64,000 nucleotides of DNA from Miscanthus floridulus. Taxonomy: Eukaryota > Streptophyta > Magnoliopsida > Poales > Poaceae. Positions within the stretch are counted from its first letter, which is position 1; each line of letters starts with the position of its first letter. The stretch covers positions 18,206,502-18,270,501 of the forward strand of contig NC_089591.1 in assembly GCF_019320115.1 (NCBI RefSeq), read 5' to 3'. Below are positions 1-10,398 of this stretch, in pieces. Both the position numbers and the translations under genes were made by a program. The notes beneath the pieces are model-generated. The model ran no database searches and was not told the origin of the DNA. It saw nothing but the letters and a program-made list of their open reading frames with translations.

Positions 1-604
1 AATAATGCTTTTGGAAAGGTTCTTGAAATACTAAAAAAATGCCTCTTTTTGCAAATGAGTCAGCTACCCTACTATAAAGCCCTTCATAATCCTTGGTGTC
101 ACTTTATTTTTTGTTATGTCGGGTAAGTCTAGCTGAGTACCTTCTTGTACTCAGGGTTTTATTCCCACTTGTTGCAGATGGGCAGATGTATTATGGCTAC
201 TGTATCAACTGCCTTTATCCTGCGATGGGTGATGGTTAGGACCATGGGCAAGGTCATTCCTTACGTCTCATCTAATGCTTTTGTCAGAGATGATCATTAG
301 CTGGCACTGTATTTGAACTCCGTGTGAGTGGGTGTGGTTTCAAACAAATGGCTTCCGCTACTTCTATTTGAACTCGTTTTGTAATAACTATGTTTAAACT
401 CTGATGTACCTGTGATGCGAACTTTTATGTAATATGTGATGGTGACTGCTAAACTTATTATGATCTTGGCTGGTATGTGAGTTGGTTTGAAATCCTTCGT
501 GATTTCACGGACTACCAGGTTATACGGGCATAAGTTTGCTAAATCGTCTGCTCTGGCGAGTGATTTTCTTACTTAATTTCGTATAATTGGTCGGTTCTAT
601 TACA
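1..604 (+). repeat. Element D: 3' part of a chromovirus 5' LTR
   Basis: This stretch aligns by eye with the last ~600 bases of the Y LTR (51500-52096). It has the same GGGTAAGTCTAGCTGAGTAC block at 121-140, the same TTGCAGATG site near 173-181, and a similar end (GGTCGGTTCTATTACA at 589-604 against GGTCGGTTCTGCGACA in Y). The start of the LTR lies outside the window. No coding sequence is visible. The 8-bp hairpin CTGAGTAC/GTACTCAG sits at 133-154. Confidence 0.75.
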
Positions 605-740
605 GCTACCTATTGCAGCATAACCCCCACCTTCTCGCTGGCTCTGATAGTTAGTTGCTACATCAAAATGTATTCCCTATCTCTTTCTCACACTAGGCAC
701 ATGAAATCTCGGGTCGAGATTTTGTTTTAGGGGGTAGATT
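605..740 (+). mobile_element. Element D: collapsed internal region with pre-PPT palindrome and PPT
   Basis: Only 136 bases separate the D LTR end from the next LTR start, so nearly the whole internal region is gone. The right end keeps the family 3' signature: an inverted repeat AAATCTCG-GGT-CGAGATTT (704-722) followed by the purine run TTTTAGGGGGTAGA ending just before TGTAACACC at 741. The left end, GCTACCTATTGCAGC, may be a decayed primer-binding site (GCTGGTATCAGAGC in Y). No ORF is present. Confidence 0.65.
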
Positions 741-998
741 TGTAACACCCTCGGTGTTACATTGTACTATTTTTGCTAAAACACTGAATGAACATTATAC
801 TTGTTTGTGGATGGATGTAATATAGTATTCTATATAACTTGAAATGTTCGTCGAAAACACGAAACAAATGTTATATTTCATGTCGCTTTACATCGTTAGT
901 ATGCTAAGCAAATTTTTATCGGACAAAAATGTTGTAGAACATTTATGCAAGCTTTAATAAAGTTTGTAGTACGTGCTTCATAGTCGACGATGGTACAG
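741..998 (+). repeat. Element D: start of 3' LTR, interrupted by element A
   Basis: Begins TGTAACACC with the terminal palindrome GTAACACC-CTC-GGTGTTAC (742-760), like the other chromovirus LTRs here. It is cut at 998 by element A, and the duplicated target TACAG lets the LTR be followed on the far side at 14002. No coding sequence is seen. Confidence 0.75.
994..998. repeat. Target-site duplication of element A, left copy
   Basis: TACAG directly precedes the A terminus TGTGGCAG at 999 and recurs at 14002-14006 directly after the other terminus (GTGTTACA, ending 14001). Five bases is the size expected for LTR retrotransposon integration. Confidence 0.9.
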
Positions 999-3900
999 TG
1001 TGGCAGAACCTCCTAAGTTATAGGGCCCACATGCACCTGTCACTGTCCGACGACCTTTGACATTTATGCATATGTTTCCATTAACTTAAAAAGATTGTCA
1101 GGTGTCCTCGGCGAACCCCGAATCATCCATGATTTCCGAGCAGGATCACGTTACAGAGTCATTACAGTATTACAACATTTATTCAACTATCAAAACCAGA
1201 GTAAAAACAGCGGAAGTCTTACGATAACATAGCTTACAAACCTGTTGTTTCAAACTAAGTTCGATGATAATTATTACAAACCATAGTAGTAGTGGAGTGG
1301 CATAATTAATATACACATAGCACACCAAATAAACATCCTACCCAAGGATCACACATTTACTTCTCGTCATCAGAACGAACAATAGTCATGTAGCACGATC
1401 CAAAACAGATCTGCTCATGAGGCTCACCTGCAACAAGGGGTCAACGAACCCTGAGTACAAAAGTACTCAACAAGACTTATCCAAAATATTAACTGATAAA
1501 CTCAGGAATGCAGGCTCAGGGATTCAAGGTATAGCTTTAACAATGATCAAAGTTCTTTTGCGTAAAAGCTCTTTTAACAATATTCTTTATATAGAAAACT
1601 TCTCAAGAATTATATACAAAGCTGACACGATTCGCACTGAGATCATGAAACTTCATATCCAACACCTTCACAAGCCTTATTCAAGTTCTGGTTATTAATT
1701 CTATGATGATGAACAGTGAGTTGAGTCTTCTTAACCGAGGAGCAACGACAATTCGAACCGATTAAACCCAGCTGGGAATTCCAGACCACACGACATATGC
1801 AGGTTCCCTGACCTACATATACCAACCTATCCTCGGATCCCCTAAGACAAGAACGGGTCCACGCCACCCGAGAACACAGTACTCCACCATTCCAGCCCAT
1901 GGCCACGTGGGTACACGCTATTCCCGCTATCTCTCCACTCCCAGTGCGCGAGTAGCCATTCTCGTAATAGAATTGCCAAGTTCAGGCTTATCGGAGTATG
2001 TGGTTAGTACTACAAATTCTCACCTCATGCAATTCAACAACGGACGTGCCTTAATCGACACAGGCGGAAAGACCCCGCTCACAAGACCTCCATGTCCTGT
2101 GGCTCACACACACCGAGTCCGCCCGGTCTAGATTTATTACTCCACATTCCCATATCACATGCTAACATAATTAACCAATGTTCCATTTAAAACTAGCAGG
2201 TGGTAGGTAGTCACCCGACTTTCATCGTTCTACGCATAGCTAAGCAAAACTAGGCATATACGAGTTTAAAACAGGTAATATGGTAAATATGGAATAACAA
2301 GGGTGGTAATGCACCAATTAGGCTTTTACTTAACTCCTAATCACTTAATGCAGTAACAGAAAGCAAAAGCGAAATTAATTTATAAAATACAAGGTAGGGT
2401 TGTATGCATCCGGGGCTTGCCTTCGTTGACGGAAAAGTCCGGTTCCTGCGACGTTTCACAAGTATTCGATCCGACTTCAACAGACGGATTAACCTCCTCA
2501 ACAACTTGATTAACTACCACGTGTTCACCTTCGTTCACTACACGTAATAACAATGCCATGTTTAACATGATGCGGAATACGAAATATGATGCTCGATGAT
2601 GGATGCAAAATTAATAATTTGAATACAACTTTCCTTCGCGGTACAGTTGCAAGTCAAACAAACTAAATCTTTTTCATAACACATACATCAACTGCCAAGG
2701 ATCATTAACAACTAAATGACCCAAGGTCATCACTCAATCCAAAATTCCAAACAAAAACCTAAATCATTAAAGGTTACTATTCGCTTTTATGAATTAATTA
2801 TTTAATTCAAAATTATGAAATAAATCAACTTATTCCAATTGAGCTCAAAATTTTAGTACATGTTCATTACATGTTAACTAAGTGGCAAAACAAATTTCAT
2901 AATTTTTGGATAAATAAATAAGCCTAGAAAAATCCTAGAAATCCATTTATGAATTAACTGAGCAATTTTTATCACATTTAAAAATTACTGAAAAACATTA
3001 TTTCATACTTTTCTTAAATACTATACCTCACAGAGAAGTCACTCAAAAATTTTCATAATTTTTGGAGCTCTAAATAAATCTACACAAAAATAACAAAAAC
3101 AGACACTATTCATTCAAATCTAAAAATAGAAAAATCCAATTGAACGCTGAGTCACTGACATCGGACCCCACATGTCATCACTTACCTCCCGCGTGTTGAC
3201 TACGACGACGACGGCGCTGACCGGCGCAAACTCACCGACGGTGAGATCAACGGCGACGGCCTAGCGTACCAAAATGACCACATCATCCCGGTGCATCGAC
3301 TAAAGGCACTAGCTAGACGAATTACTACGAGTTACGAGCTTGGCGTCGGCCATGGCTGGACGCGGTGGCTTGGCGACGTTACGCCGGCGATAGGAGTACA
3401 GTAGCAGTTAATCAAAGGGCACAGGAAGCATTAGGAGCTCACCACGAACACTACAGAGCAGAAAGCAAGGCTGGAGAAGCAGCGTAGACGCGGGTCGACG
3501 TGAACAGCAACGGCGGCGGAGCAAGGATCGTCGGTGACGGTGTGCCTGGCGACTGCAGTGGATAAAATGGCCAATCAACAGTGAAATGAGCACTATGGCA
3601 TCGAGACGAAGCTAAAGGTACACCAATCAAGGGCAACGGCTCACCGACGGGCTCTGGCCACGGAGATGCGCATGCGACGGTGAGGTTACCGACCAGCGAG
3701 GAAGAAGGCGATGAAACTCGAGTTCCCGGTGAAGACAAGCCAAATTGGTGGGTCAGATGGACGCGCAAGGTTCAGGCGGAGCTGGGACTAGCTTATCAGC
3801 GACGGTGGAGCACGACAACGACGGCACGGGCTCGCCGGAGATGGAGCAGCGGCGACGGGAAAAACAGAGAACGAAGAAAGAAGAACGGCGGCGGCTCCAG

Positions 3901-4589
3901 AGCTTTATAGGGCAGCCAAGGAAGCGCAAGGAAGCCACGACGAAGCCTTCAGCGCGCCAACGCGACGCCCAGACGGCCACGCGCGCGACTGGAAGCAAGC
4001 CGAAGCTCGCCGGCGGTGTAGCGCAAGCGGTGAACACTGTTCATCGAAATTACAAGTTTGCCATTCGCCAAAATTCACAAATTACTCCCAAATTTTCATA
4101 ACAACTCAAAAATCTCCAAAAATAAAAGTTGTTCAAAATCAAAAGTTCTACAACTTTGCTTTTATAACCATCTCCTAATTCGGTCTAGATTTTGAAATGA
4201 ACTTTTGAATTTGAATAGGGAAATTTAACGAATTACGCCTTTTTGAATTACTCAAAATTTTCCTAAATAACTTGAAAAACTCCAAAAACAAACTTTGTAT
4301 AACTTGCCAAGCTCTACACTTTTGCTTTTGGGCCCAACCCCAAAATATGCTTAGATTTTGAAATGGATTTTCAGGGTAGGATTTAAATGTGGAAAAGCGG
4401 GGTTTTCTCGAAAAATTCAAAATCCAAACAAACATTGAACTTGAGTCAAACAATACATTGCAACACATACCACATAAATATAAACTTGTATTAGTGTATG
4501 CATATCAAAGTTTTCACCAAATGCCAAATGCTTTGCAATGCATATGATGACATGCCAGATTTTAATATTTAAACACCCGAGGTGTTACA
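999..4589 (-). repeat. Element A 3' LTR
   Basis: 3591 bases, read on the minus strand from TGTAACACCTCGGGTG (4589) to the TG/CA end at 999. It repeats 10399-14001 with scattered substitutions and small indels. A GC-rich block lies at about 3180-4040. The hairpin CTGAGTAC-aaaa-GTACTCA is at 1451-1469. The neighbouring donor-like GTAAGT of the other families is ATAAGT here. A 62-codon reading frame (2568-2380, minus) ends in EGKPRM, echoing the RGKPRS motif of the LTR ORF in Y. The remaining short ORFs, including those in the GC-rich block, look like by-products of composition. Confidence 0.92.
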
Positions 4590-4590
4590 A

Positions 4591-4624
4591 TCCTTCCCCC
4601 TAAAAGAAATCTCGCCCCGAGATT
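4591..4624 (-). promoter_or_regulatory. Element A polypurine tract and preceding inverted repeat
   Basis: On the minus strand the purine run AGGGGGAAGGA (4601-4591) lies against the 3' LTR and is the expected primer for plus-strand DNA synthesis. Just upstream is the inverted repeat AATCTCG-GGG-CGAGATT (4624-4608), found before the PPT of every chromovirus in this window where that region survives. Confidence 0.8.
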
Positions 4625-4755
4625 CAAAGCCATAGGGTAAGTAATGGAAAAGGAAATGTGTCGCGAGAACACATACAAACTCTGTCCATAAAACAGCTGA
4701 GGTCCCTTTACAAAACACAATTTGTACTACCGAACTCAACTAACATTACTCTATT

Positions 4756-7700
4756 CTATATTGACGCTAGAAATTCTGGAAACTTTTCTAACAAGTAGTC
4801 TTCTGATTCCCAAGTAGCTTCCTCTTCTGAATGTTGATTCCATTGTATTTTATAGAACTTGATTGTCCGTCTTCGAGTAACACGATCTTTCTGATCTAAC
4901 ACTCGGATAGGATATTCGGAATAAGTTAAATCCGGTTCTAGTTCCACTCCTTCAACTTCAACATTCTGTTCAGGCACTCGGAGACACTTCTTCAATTGAG
5001 AAACATGGAACACATCATGCACAGCTGTGAGACGTTCAGGTAATTGCAAGCGATATGCCACTTTTCCATACCTCTCTAAAATTTGATATGGTCCAATGTA
5101 TCGAGGTGCCAACTTTCCTTTAACACCAAAACGGGTAACTCCCTTCATTGGTGATACTTTCAGATATACAAAATCTCCTTTGGTAAATACCAATGGTCTC
5201 CGTCTTCTATCCGCATAACTCTTTTGTCGGGATTGAGCTATCTTCAAATTACTCTGTATTTGCCTAACCTTGTCTTCTGTTTCTTTCACAAGGTCAACTC
5301 CAAAGAATCTTCTTTCTCCAGGTTCAGACCAACTCAATGATGTTCTGCATCTACGACCATAGAGTGCTTCAAATGGAGCCATTCTAATGCTTTCCTGATA
5401 ACTATTGTTGTATGAGAACTCGGCCAAAGGTAAGCATTCGTCCCACTTATTGGAATAGTTAAGGACACAACACCTTAACATATCTTCAAGTACTTGATTA
5501 ACCCTTTCAGTCTGTCCATCAGTCTGCGGATGATAAGCTGTACTATACAGAAGTTTAGTACCCAATGAAGAATGCAATTGTTTCCAAAAGTTGGAGACAA
5601 ACTGTGTACCCCTATCTGACACAATAGTCTTGGGTATTCCATGGAGACTCATGATTCTTGCTAAGTACATTTTGGCATATTGGATCGTAGGATATATTGT
5701 CTTGACTGGAAGAAAATGCGCTGACTTAGTGAGTCGATCTACAATAACCCATACTGAGTCAAATCCCTTTGATGTCTTGGGTAGACCAACAATAAAGTCC
5801 ATACTTATGTCCTCCCACTTCCAAGATGGAATAGGTAATGGTTGTAACTCACCAGCAGACCTCAAATGTATAGCTTTCACCTTTTGACAAGTATCACACT
5901 TTGCTATATATCTGGCAATCTCTATTTTCATTTTAGTCCACCAAAATCTTTGCTTCAAGTCATGGTACATCTTGTTGCTTCCCGGATGGATTGATAACCT
6001 AGTAGCATGTGCCTCATCTAGAATTGACTGCCGCAACTCAAGAACTTTTGGTACCACCAGGCGATCCTTGAACCATAACACATCTTCATTGTCAATACTA
6101 AAGCATTCCGCTTTTCCATTCTTGACTCTTTCCTTGATATGGGCTATACCCTTGTTTTCCTTCTGAGCAGCAATAACTTGATCTCGAATAGTGGCTTCAA
6201 CAATTATGTTGGTCAAACTTCCTTGTTGAATTACTTCTACATTCAACTTCTCCATTTCTTGACATAAATTCAAATCCATTGTCCTCACTGTCAGACAATT
6301 GCAATAACCTTTGCGACTGAGGGCATCTGCAACTACATTTGCTTTACCGGGGTGATAATGTACTTCCAAGTCATAATCCTTAATCAGTTCTAACCATCTT
6401 CTCTGTCGCATGTTCAACTCTGACTGAGTAAAGATATACTTTAGGCTTTTGTGGTCTGTATACATATGACACGTATTACCAAGTAGGTAATGCCGCCAAA
6501 TCTTTAGAGCATGAACCACAGCTGCTAATTCCAAGTCATGTGTCGGATAATGTTCTTCATGTTGCTTAAGTTGCCTAGATGCATAGGCAATGACTCGGCC
6601 TTCTTGCATCAACACACATCCAATACCAATACCTGAAGCATCACAATAAACATCAAACGGCTTCTCGATGTCAGGTTGGGCTAACACTGGTGCAGTGGTT
6701 AACAGTCTCTTCAAAGTCTGGAAAGCCTCCTCACAATCTGATGACCAGACAAACTTGACTTGGTTCTTCAACAATTCAGTTATGGACTTTGATATTTTCG
6801 AGAAATCTAGAATAAACCGACGGTAATACCCCGCCAAACCCAGAAAACTCTGAACTTGATGAACTGTGGTTGGCGGTTTCCAATCAAGCACATCCTTCAC
6901 TTTGCTTGGATCAACTGCAACTCCTTCGGCTGACAAGACATGTCCAAGAAATTGCACTTCCTTAAGCCAAAAATCACACTTGCTGAACTTGGCATATAGT
7001 CGATGTTCTCTCAAATGGGTCAGAACAATTCTGAGATGTTCCGCATGTTCTTTCTTATTCTTGGAATATACTAAAATGTCATCAATAAACACCACTACAA
7101 ACTTGTCTAGCTCAGGCATGAATACTGAGTTCATTAGATACATGAAATGAGCTGGAGCATTTGTCAAACCAAAAGACATTACCAAGTATTCATATAATCC
7201 ATATCTTGTGGTAAACGCCGTTTTGGGAATATCTTCAGGCTTTATCTTGATTTGGTGATATCCTGATCTCAAATCTATCTTGGAGAAAACTTTGGCTCCG
7301 GCCAATTGATCAAAAAGCAGATCTATCCGAGGTAATGGATACTTATTCTTGATGGTCACTTCATTCAATGGACGATAGTCGACACATAACCTCAAAGTCT
7401 CATCTTTCTTTTTCACAAAAATTGCCGGACATCCCCAAGGTGAAGAACTAGGTTGGATAAACCCTTTCTCAATCAATTCTTGTAACTGAGTTTTCAACTC
7501 GGCCAATTCCTTAGGTGGCATCCTATAAGCTCTCCGAGAAATCGGAGCTGTTCCAGGTTGTAATTCTATATTGAACTGTACATCCCTATCAGGTGGTAGA
7601 CCGGGTAAATCTTCAGGAAACACATCCGGAAATTCACACACTACCGGAATCTCTCTAATCTCTTTGACAACAGTTGCACAAATCTTGCTCACTGATCTTC

Positions 7701-7977
7701 TTAGGGTTGGAAGTTGGATAAGAAGTTGAGAATTACTATCAGGCAAATTCACTCGTAAGGTCCTATTCAAAGCATCTATAACAGCCTTATGCTGATACAT
7801 CCAATTCATTCCCAAAATTACATCTATATCCTGATCCTTAAGGATAATCATGGTAGTGGGAAAAATATGCCCACCCAGGTTTACGGGTACCTGGTATACC
7901 ATTTCCTTAGTACACAGACGTCCCCCGAGGCGACTGTATAAAGAAACTTTCCTTTGTTGCCCCAATTGCAATTTCAT
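4756..7977 (-). CDS. Element A Pol: protease end, RT, RNase H, integrase, chromodomain
   Basis: 1073 codons with no internal stop. The first ~70 residues are the C-terminal half of an aspartic protease (VILGMNWM). RT follows, with its catalytic FIDD at residues 297-300. RNase H contains [10 protein letters not shown] and YTDHKSL. The integrase has an HHCC zinc region ([15 protein letters not shown]) and a D,D(35)E triad at D727, D788 and E824 with the usual spacing. The last ~50 residues ([21 protein letters not shown]) are a chromodomain, which in chromoviruses directs integration to modified chromatin. The frame is offset by one base from gag-protease, and the two overlap at 7907-7977 inside the protease. 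Y encodes the same domains in one ORF, so a one-base indel is the simplest explanation. The listed ATG is probably not the natural start. Retention of the whole frame suggests recent function. Confidence 0.9.
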   Translation of the reverse strand: MKLQLGQQRKVSLYSRLGGRLCTKEMVYQVPVNLGGHIFPTTMIILKDQDIDVILGMNWMYQHKAVIDALNRTLRVNLPDSNSQLLIQLPTLRRSVSKICATVVKEIREIPVVCEFPDVFPEDLPGLPPDRDVQFNIELQPGTAPISRRAYRMPPKELAELKTQLQELIEKGFIQPSSSPWGCPAIFVKKKDETLRLCVDYRPLNEVTIKNKYPLPRIDLLFDQLAGAKVFSKIDLRSGYHQIKIKPEDIPKTAFTTRYGLYEYLVMSFGLTNAPAHFMYLMNSVFMPELDKFVVVFIDDILVYSKNKKEHAEHLRIVLTHLREHRLYAKFSKCDFWLKEVQFLGHVLSAEGVAVDPSKVKDVLDWKPPTTVHQVQSFLGLAGYYRRFILDFSKISKSITELLKNQVKFVWSSDCEEAFQTLKRLLTTAPVLAQPDIEKPFDVYCDASGIGIGCVLMQEGRVIAYASRQLKQHEEHYPTHDLELAAVVHALKIWRHYLLGNTCHMYTDHKSLKYIFTQSELNMRQRRWLELIKDYDLEVHYHPGKANVVADALSRKGYCNCLTVRTMDLNLCQEMEKLNVEVIQQGSLTNIIVEATIRDQVIAAQKENKGIAHIKERVKNGKAECFSIDNEDVLWFKDRLVVPKVLELRQSILDEAHATRLSIHPGSNKMYHDLKQRFWWTKMKIEIARYIAKCDTCQKVKAIHLRSAGELQPLPIPSWKWEDISMDFIVGLPKTSKGFDSVWVIVDRLTKSAHFLPVKTIYPTIQYAKMYLARIMSLHGIPKTIVSDRGTQFVSNFWKQLHSSLGTKLLYSTAYHPQTDGQTERVNQVLEDMLRCCVLNYSNKWDECLPLAEFSYNNSYQESIRMAPFEALYGRRCRTSLSWSEPGERRFFGVDLVKETEDKVRQIQSNLKIAQSRQKSYADRRRRPLVFTKGDFVYLKVSPMKGVTRFGVKGKLAPRYIGPYQILERYGKVAYRLQLPERLTAVHDVFHVSQLKKCLRVPEQNVEVEGVELEPDLTYSEYPIRVLDQKDRVTRRRTIKFYKIQWNQHSEEEATWESEDYLLEKFPEFLASI

Positions 7978-9265
7978 GCTTCACGACAAATGTTCTATTG
8001 ATGAATGAATGCGATGCGCCAGAATCAAAAAGTATAACTGCAGGGTGATTGGCAACAGGAAACATACCCATCATCACTGGCTCCCCTTCCGGAATTTCTC
8101 CAGCTTGAATATAGAACACCCGTCCTGTCTTCCTCTCATCTTTGCCCTTCTGAGCATTCTGATTGTTGTTCTTGTTTGGTGCCTGACCCTGTTGTTGATT
8201 AGCAGGGGCCTTCTGATAATTTTGATTAGCCTGCCTAGGATATGGACATTCCCTAGAGAAATGACCAGTCCTTCCGCAATTGTAGCACGGATAGTTGTGA
8301 CCCTGGGATGTTGGAGCATTGCCACCAGGAGCATTGGTTGACTGTGAACTCGGATAGGTTATAGCAGGACGAACATTTGACTGTTGCCCAGCTTGGAACT
8401 GCGGCGGACGATAAGGAGGACGATTATGATGTACTGGATGATAAATCACCCTCTGCCTCTTCGGATTTCCCCCAAAAGATCCAGACGGCACACTCTTTTT
8501 CTTTTTGAGCTCCTTATGCTGCCGATACTTTGATTCTGAAGCAATTGCAATATTTACTGCCTCATGGTAAGTAACATTGGTGCAAGTGGTCATCATAGTC
8601 TGCAACTTGGTATTCAGGCCTCTCATAAACCACCTCTTCTTCTTGGCATCAGTATTGACATGTTCGGATGCATATTGGGACAGATGATTAAATCTTCCCA
8701 CATACTGCATCACGGTTTGATCTCCTTGTTTCAAAGCAAGGAATTCATCTAGCTTCATAGCCATCACTCCTTCAGGGATATAATGGGCTCTGAAAGCAGT
8801 ACGAAACTCAGCCCAAGTTATTGGAATGCCAGCAGGTTGCATAGCCACTAAGTTTGCCCACCAAGCACTTGCTGCTCCTCTAAGTTGTTGGGCGGCAAAC
8901 GTAGGTTTCTGATACTCCGTGCATGGGATAAGGTCAAATTTCTGCTCCATGGTTCGAAGCCAGTCATCAGCCTCCAATGGTTCATCTGCCTTGGTGAACA
9001 CCGGGGGTCTTGTGTCTGTAAAATCAACATATGTAGCCTCCTGTCGGTTATGGTGGCGTCCACGGTTTCCGTACATCTGATTCTGATTACTCTGAGCCAT
9101 CTCATGAAGCAAACGAGAATTTTCAGCCGTCACATTGACAAGTGCAGTTATAGCATCAGCTAAATTGGTTGGAACTGGTGGCGGATCTGGAATACCGTCC
9201 TCATCTTGTGAAGTTCCCGGAATAAACGAACCCCGTGTACGACGCATCTGCTCATAACAAACCAA
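7907..9265 (-). CDS. Element A Gag plus N-terminal half of protease
   Basis: 452 codons. The likely start is the second methionine (MRRTRG, 9247), which aligns with MTRTRAGAS of Y and follows GAGCAG|ATG. A retrotransposon Gag domain covers about residues 75-265 (the first third contains [14 protein letters not shown] and AWWANL). A basic, proline- and glutamine-rich linker leads to a CCHC zinc knuckle [14 protein letters not shown] beginning near residue 327, which binds genomic RNA. The protease active-site triad DSG starts at residue 414 (numbered from 9265) in [12 protein letters not shown]. The frame then drifts off the protease and stops at 7907, while the rest of the protease is in the pol frame. 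The product as read would be Gag with a truncated protease. Confidence 0.88.
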   Translation of the reverse strand: MVCYEQMRRTRGSFIPGTSQDEDGIPDPPPVPTNLADAITALVNVTAENSRLLHEMAQSNQNQMYGNRGRHHNRQEATYVDFTDTRPPVFTKADEPLEADDWLRTMEQKFDLIPCTEYQKPTFAAQQLRGAASAWWANLVAMQPAGIPITWAEFRTAFRAHYIPEGVMAMKLDEFLALKQGDQTVMQYVGRFNHLSQYASEHVNTDAKKKRWFMRGLNTKLQTMMTTCTNVTYHEAVNIAIASESKYRQHKELKKKKSVPSGSFGGNPKRQRVIYHPVHHNRPPYRPPQFQAGQQSNVRPAITYPSSQSTNAPGGNAPTSQGHNYPCYNCGRTGHFSRECPYPRQANQNYQKAPANQQQGQAPNKNNNQNAQKGKDERKTGRVFYIQAGEIPEGEPVMMGMFPVANHPAVILFDSGASHSFINRTFVVKHEIAIGATKESFFIQSPRGTSVY

Positions 9266-9392
9266 ACTTTATTCACATGCCTTTATTGAATTGTACCAAA
9301 GCTTACTCTAGACACCTTACATAGAGTTTACTAATGTACAAACAAACCCACGAGTACGAAAACAGAACTACATAACTTAGCTAGAGCTACTA

Positions 9393-9993
9393 TTATACAA
9401 CTCTACTCTTCTCCTCAATTTCTTCAAACTTCAGGCTCGGTATCCATTCGGAATTATTACCGCCTTCATCATCGCTTTCATCGATCATTACTAATTCTTC
9501 AGGATCTTCTTCTTCTTCCTCTCCCGATTCATCATCATCGGCAAGGATGACACCGGGGTCCATGGCATCCGCTTGAGGCTCATGATTCGGATTTAGTAGA
9601 TTGCTAAGCCTATGAACCTCCTCATGTAGATACGTATTATGTTCTTCTAAATCTTCTACATAGAATTCTAGCTCATGAGTTCTAGCTCTAGCTACATTTT
9701 CCCTGTGCCAAGCTTCATTTCTTCCTTCCACCGTACGAACTAACATACTTTCGCAGTTCCTATGCGTGGTGGTGAGCTGCCTCAATTGACCCTGTAACTC
9801 TCCTATTTGTATAACATCCAAAGCCCTATCTCTAGTAGATTGTGCTAACTCCATAGAAACCCTCAATATCTCTGCCTGGGGATCAGGCCTAGTACTGCTG
9901 CTGCTGGCACCATCATTTCTAGGGGCAAGTTGGTGACGAGGAACTCCTTTGGGTCCTGGTGGACTTACGGGGCGTCATCTTGGCACGAGCCAT
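9393..9993 (-). pseudogene. Element A ORF0: histone-H3-tail-like start, coiled coil, acidic end (frameshifted)
   Basis: Reading from the ATG at 9993 gives MARAKMTPRKST and then stops at codon 25 (TAG, 9921-9919). Shifted by one base, the reading frame runs on without a stop to 9393. In that second frame, RHQLAPRNDG appears at the place where Y has SHQLAPRTRQ, so one small indel in the overlap (about 9977-9919) has split a single gene. Compared with histone H3, the first segment keeps A1, R2, K4, T6, R8, K9, S10 and T11. The downstream part is a predicted coiled coil (ELQGQLRQL, RNEAWHRENVARARTHEL, LHEEVHRLSNLL) followed by a Glu/Asp-rich tail (GEEEEEDPEEL). It matches Y ORF0b in RNxAWxRE, RAR and LHEEVHxL. 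The ~80-residue middle domain of Y is absent. It lies just upstream of gag on the same strand. Function is unknown; the H3 mimicry is the key clue. Confidence 0.72.
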
Positions 9994-10381
9994 ACTGTAG
10001 GTAGCCAATTTAATCCAAGTAAGACCATTGATCAAAATCCAGAAAGTAGCTAAGATGGTTTACATTCCTCAAACCAGACTCACTACTTAACTCCAGACTA
10101 AGAGGTGAAGGAAGTAACGAGTGAATTATTCCTGATGCATGAATCGTTCTTACGAACAAAAACATCAAAAATTTATAATGCACATAAACAACATTTATTT
10201 TTATATAGGGCATAGTATGATTACTACTCCACCACACAAAACCTTTTTAATCAAATAGGGAATGGTGAGAAAGAAATAAGATAAGTCAGAAGCAATTTGG
10301 ACTAAATTACCAAGTTAAATTTAGTCATCCAAATCATTTTGAAGTTTTTGTAAAACAATACAACAAAACCTTGTAACGAAT
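9994..10381 (-). other. Element A untranslated leader
   Basis: About 390 bases between PBS and ORF0, AT-rich, with no coding sequence that I can support. The 75-codon frame at 10010-10237 has no recognisable motif and no counterpart in Y. Confidence 0.6.
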
Positions 10382-10395
10382 CGCTCCTGATACCA
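10382..10395 (-). other. Element A primer-binding site
   Basis: On the minus strand, TGGTATCAGGAGCG begins three bases after the 5' LTR end. It resembles the complement of the initiator tRNA-Met 3' end (TGGTATCAGAGC) with one extra G, so minus-strand priming by that tRNA is likely. Confidence 0.75.
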
Positions 10396-10398
10396 TTC

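Noticed and set aside
5591..7150. Plus-strand frames of 64-98 codons inside the A pol region
   Set aside because: Antisense shadows of the conserved minus-strand RT and integrase sequence.
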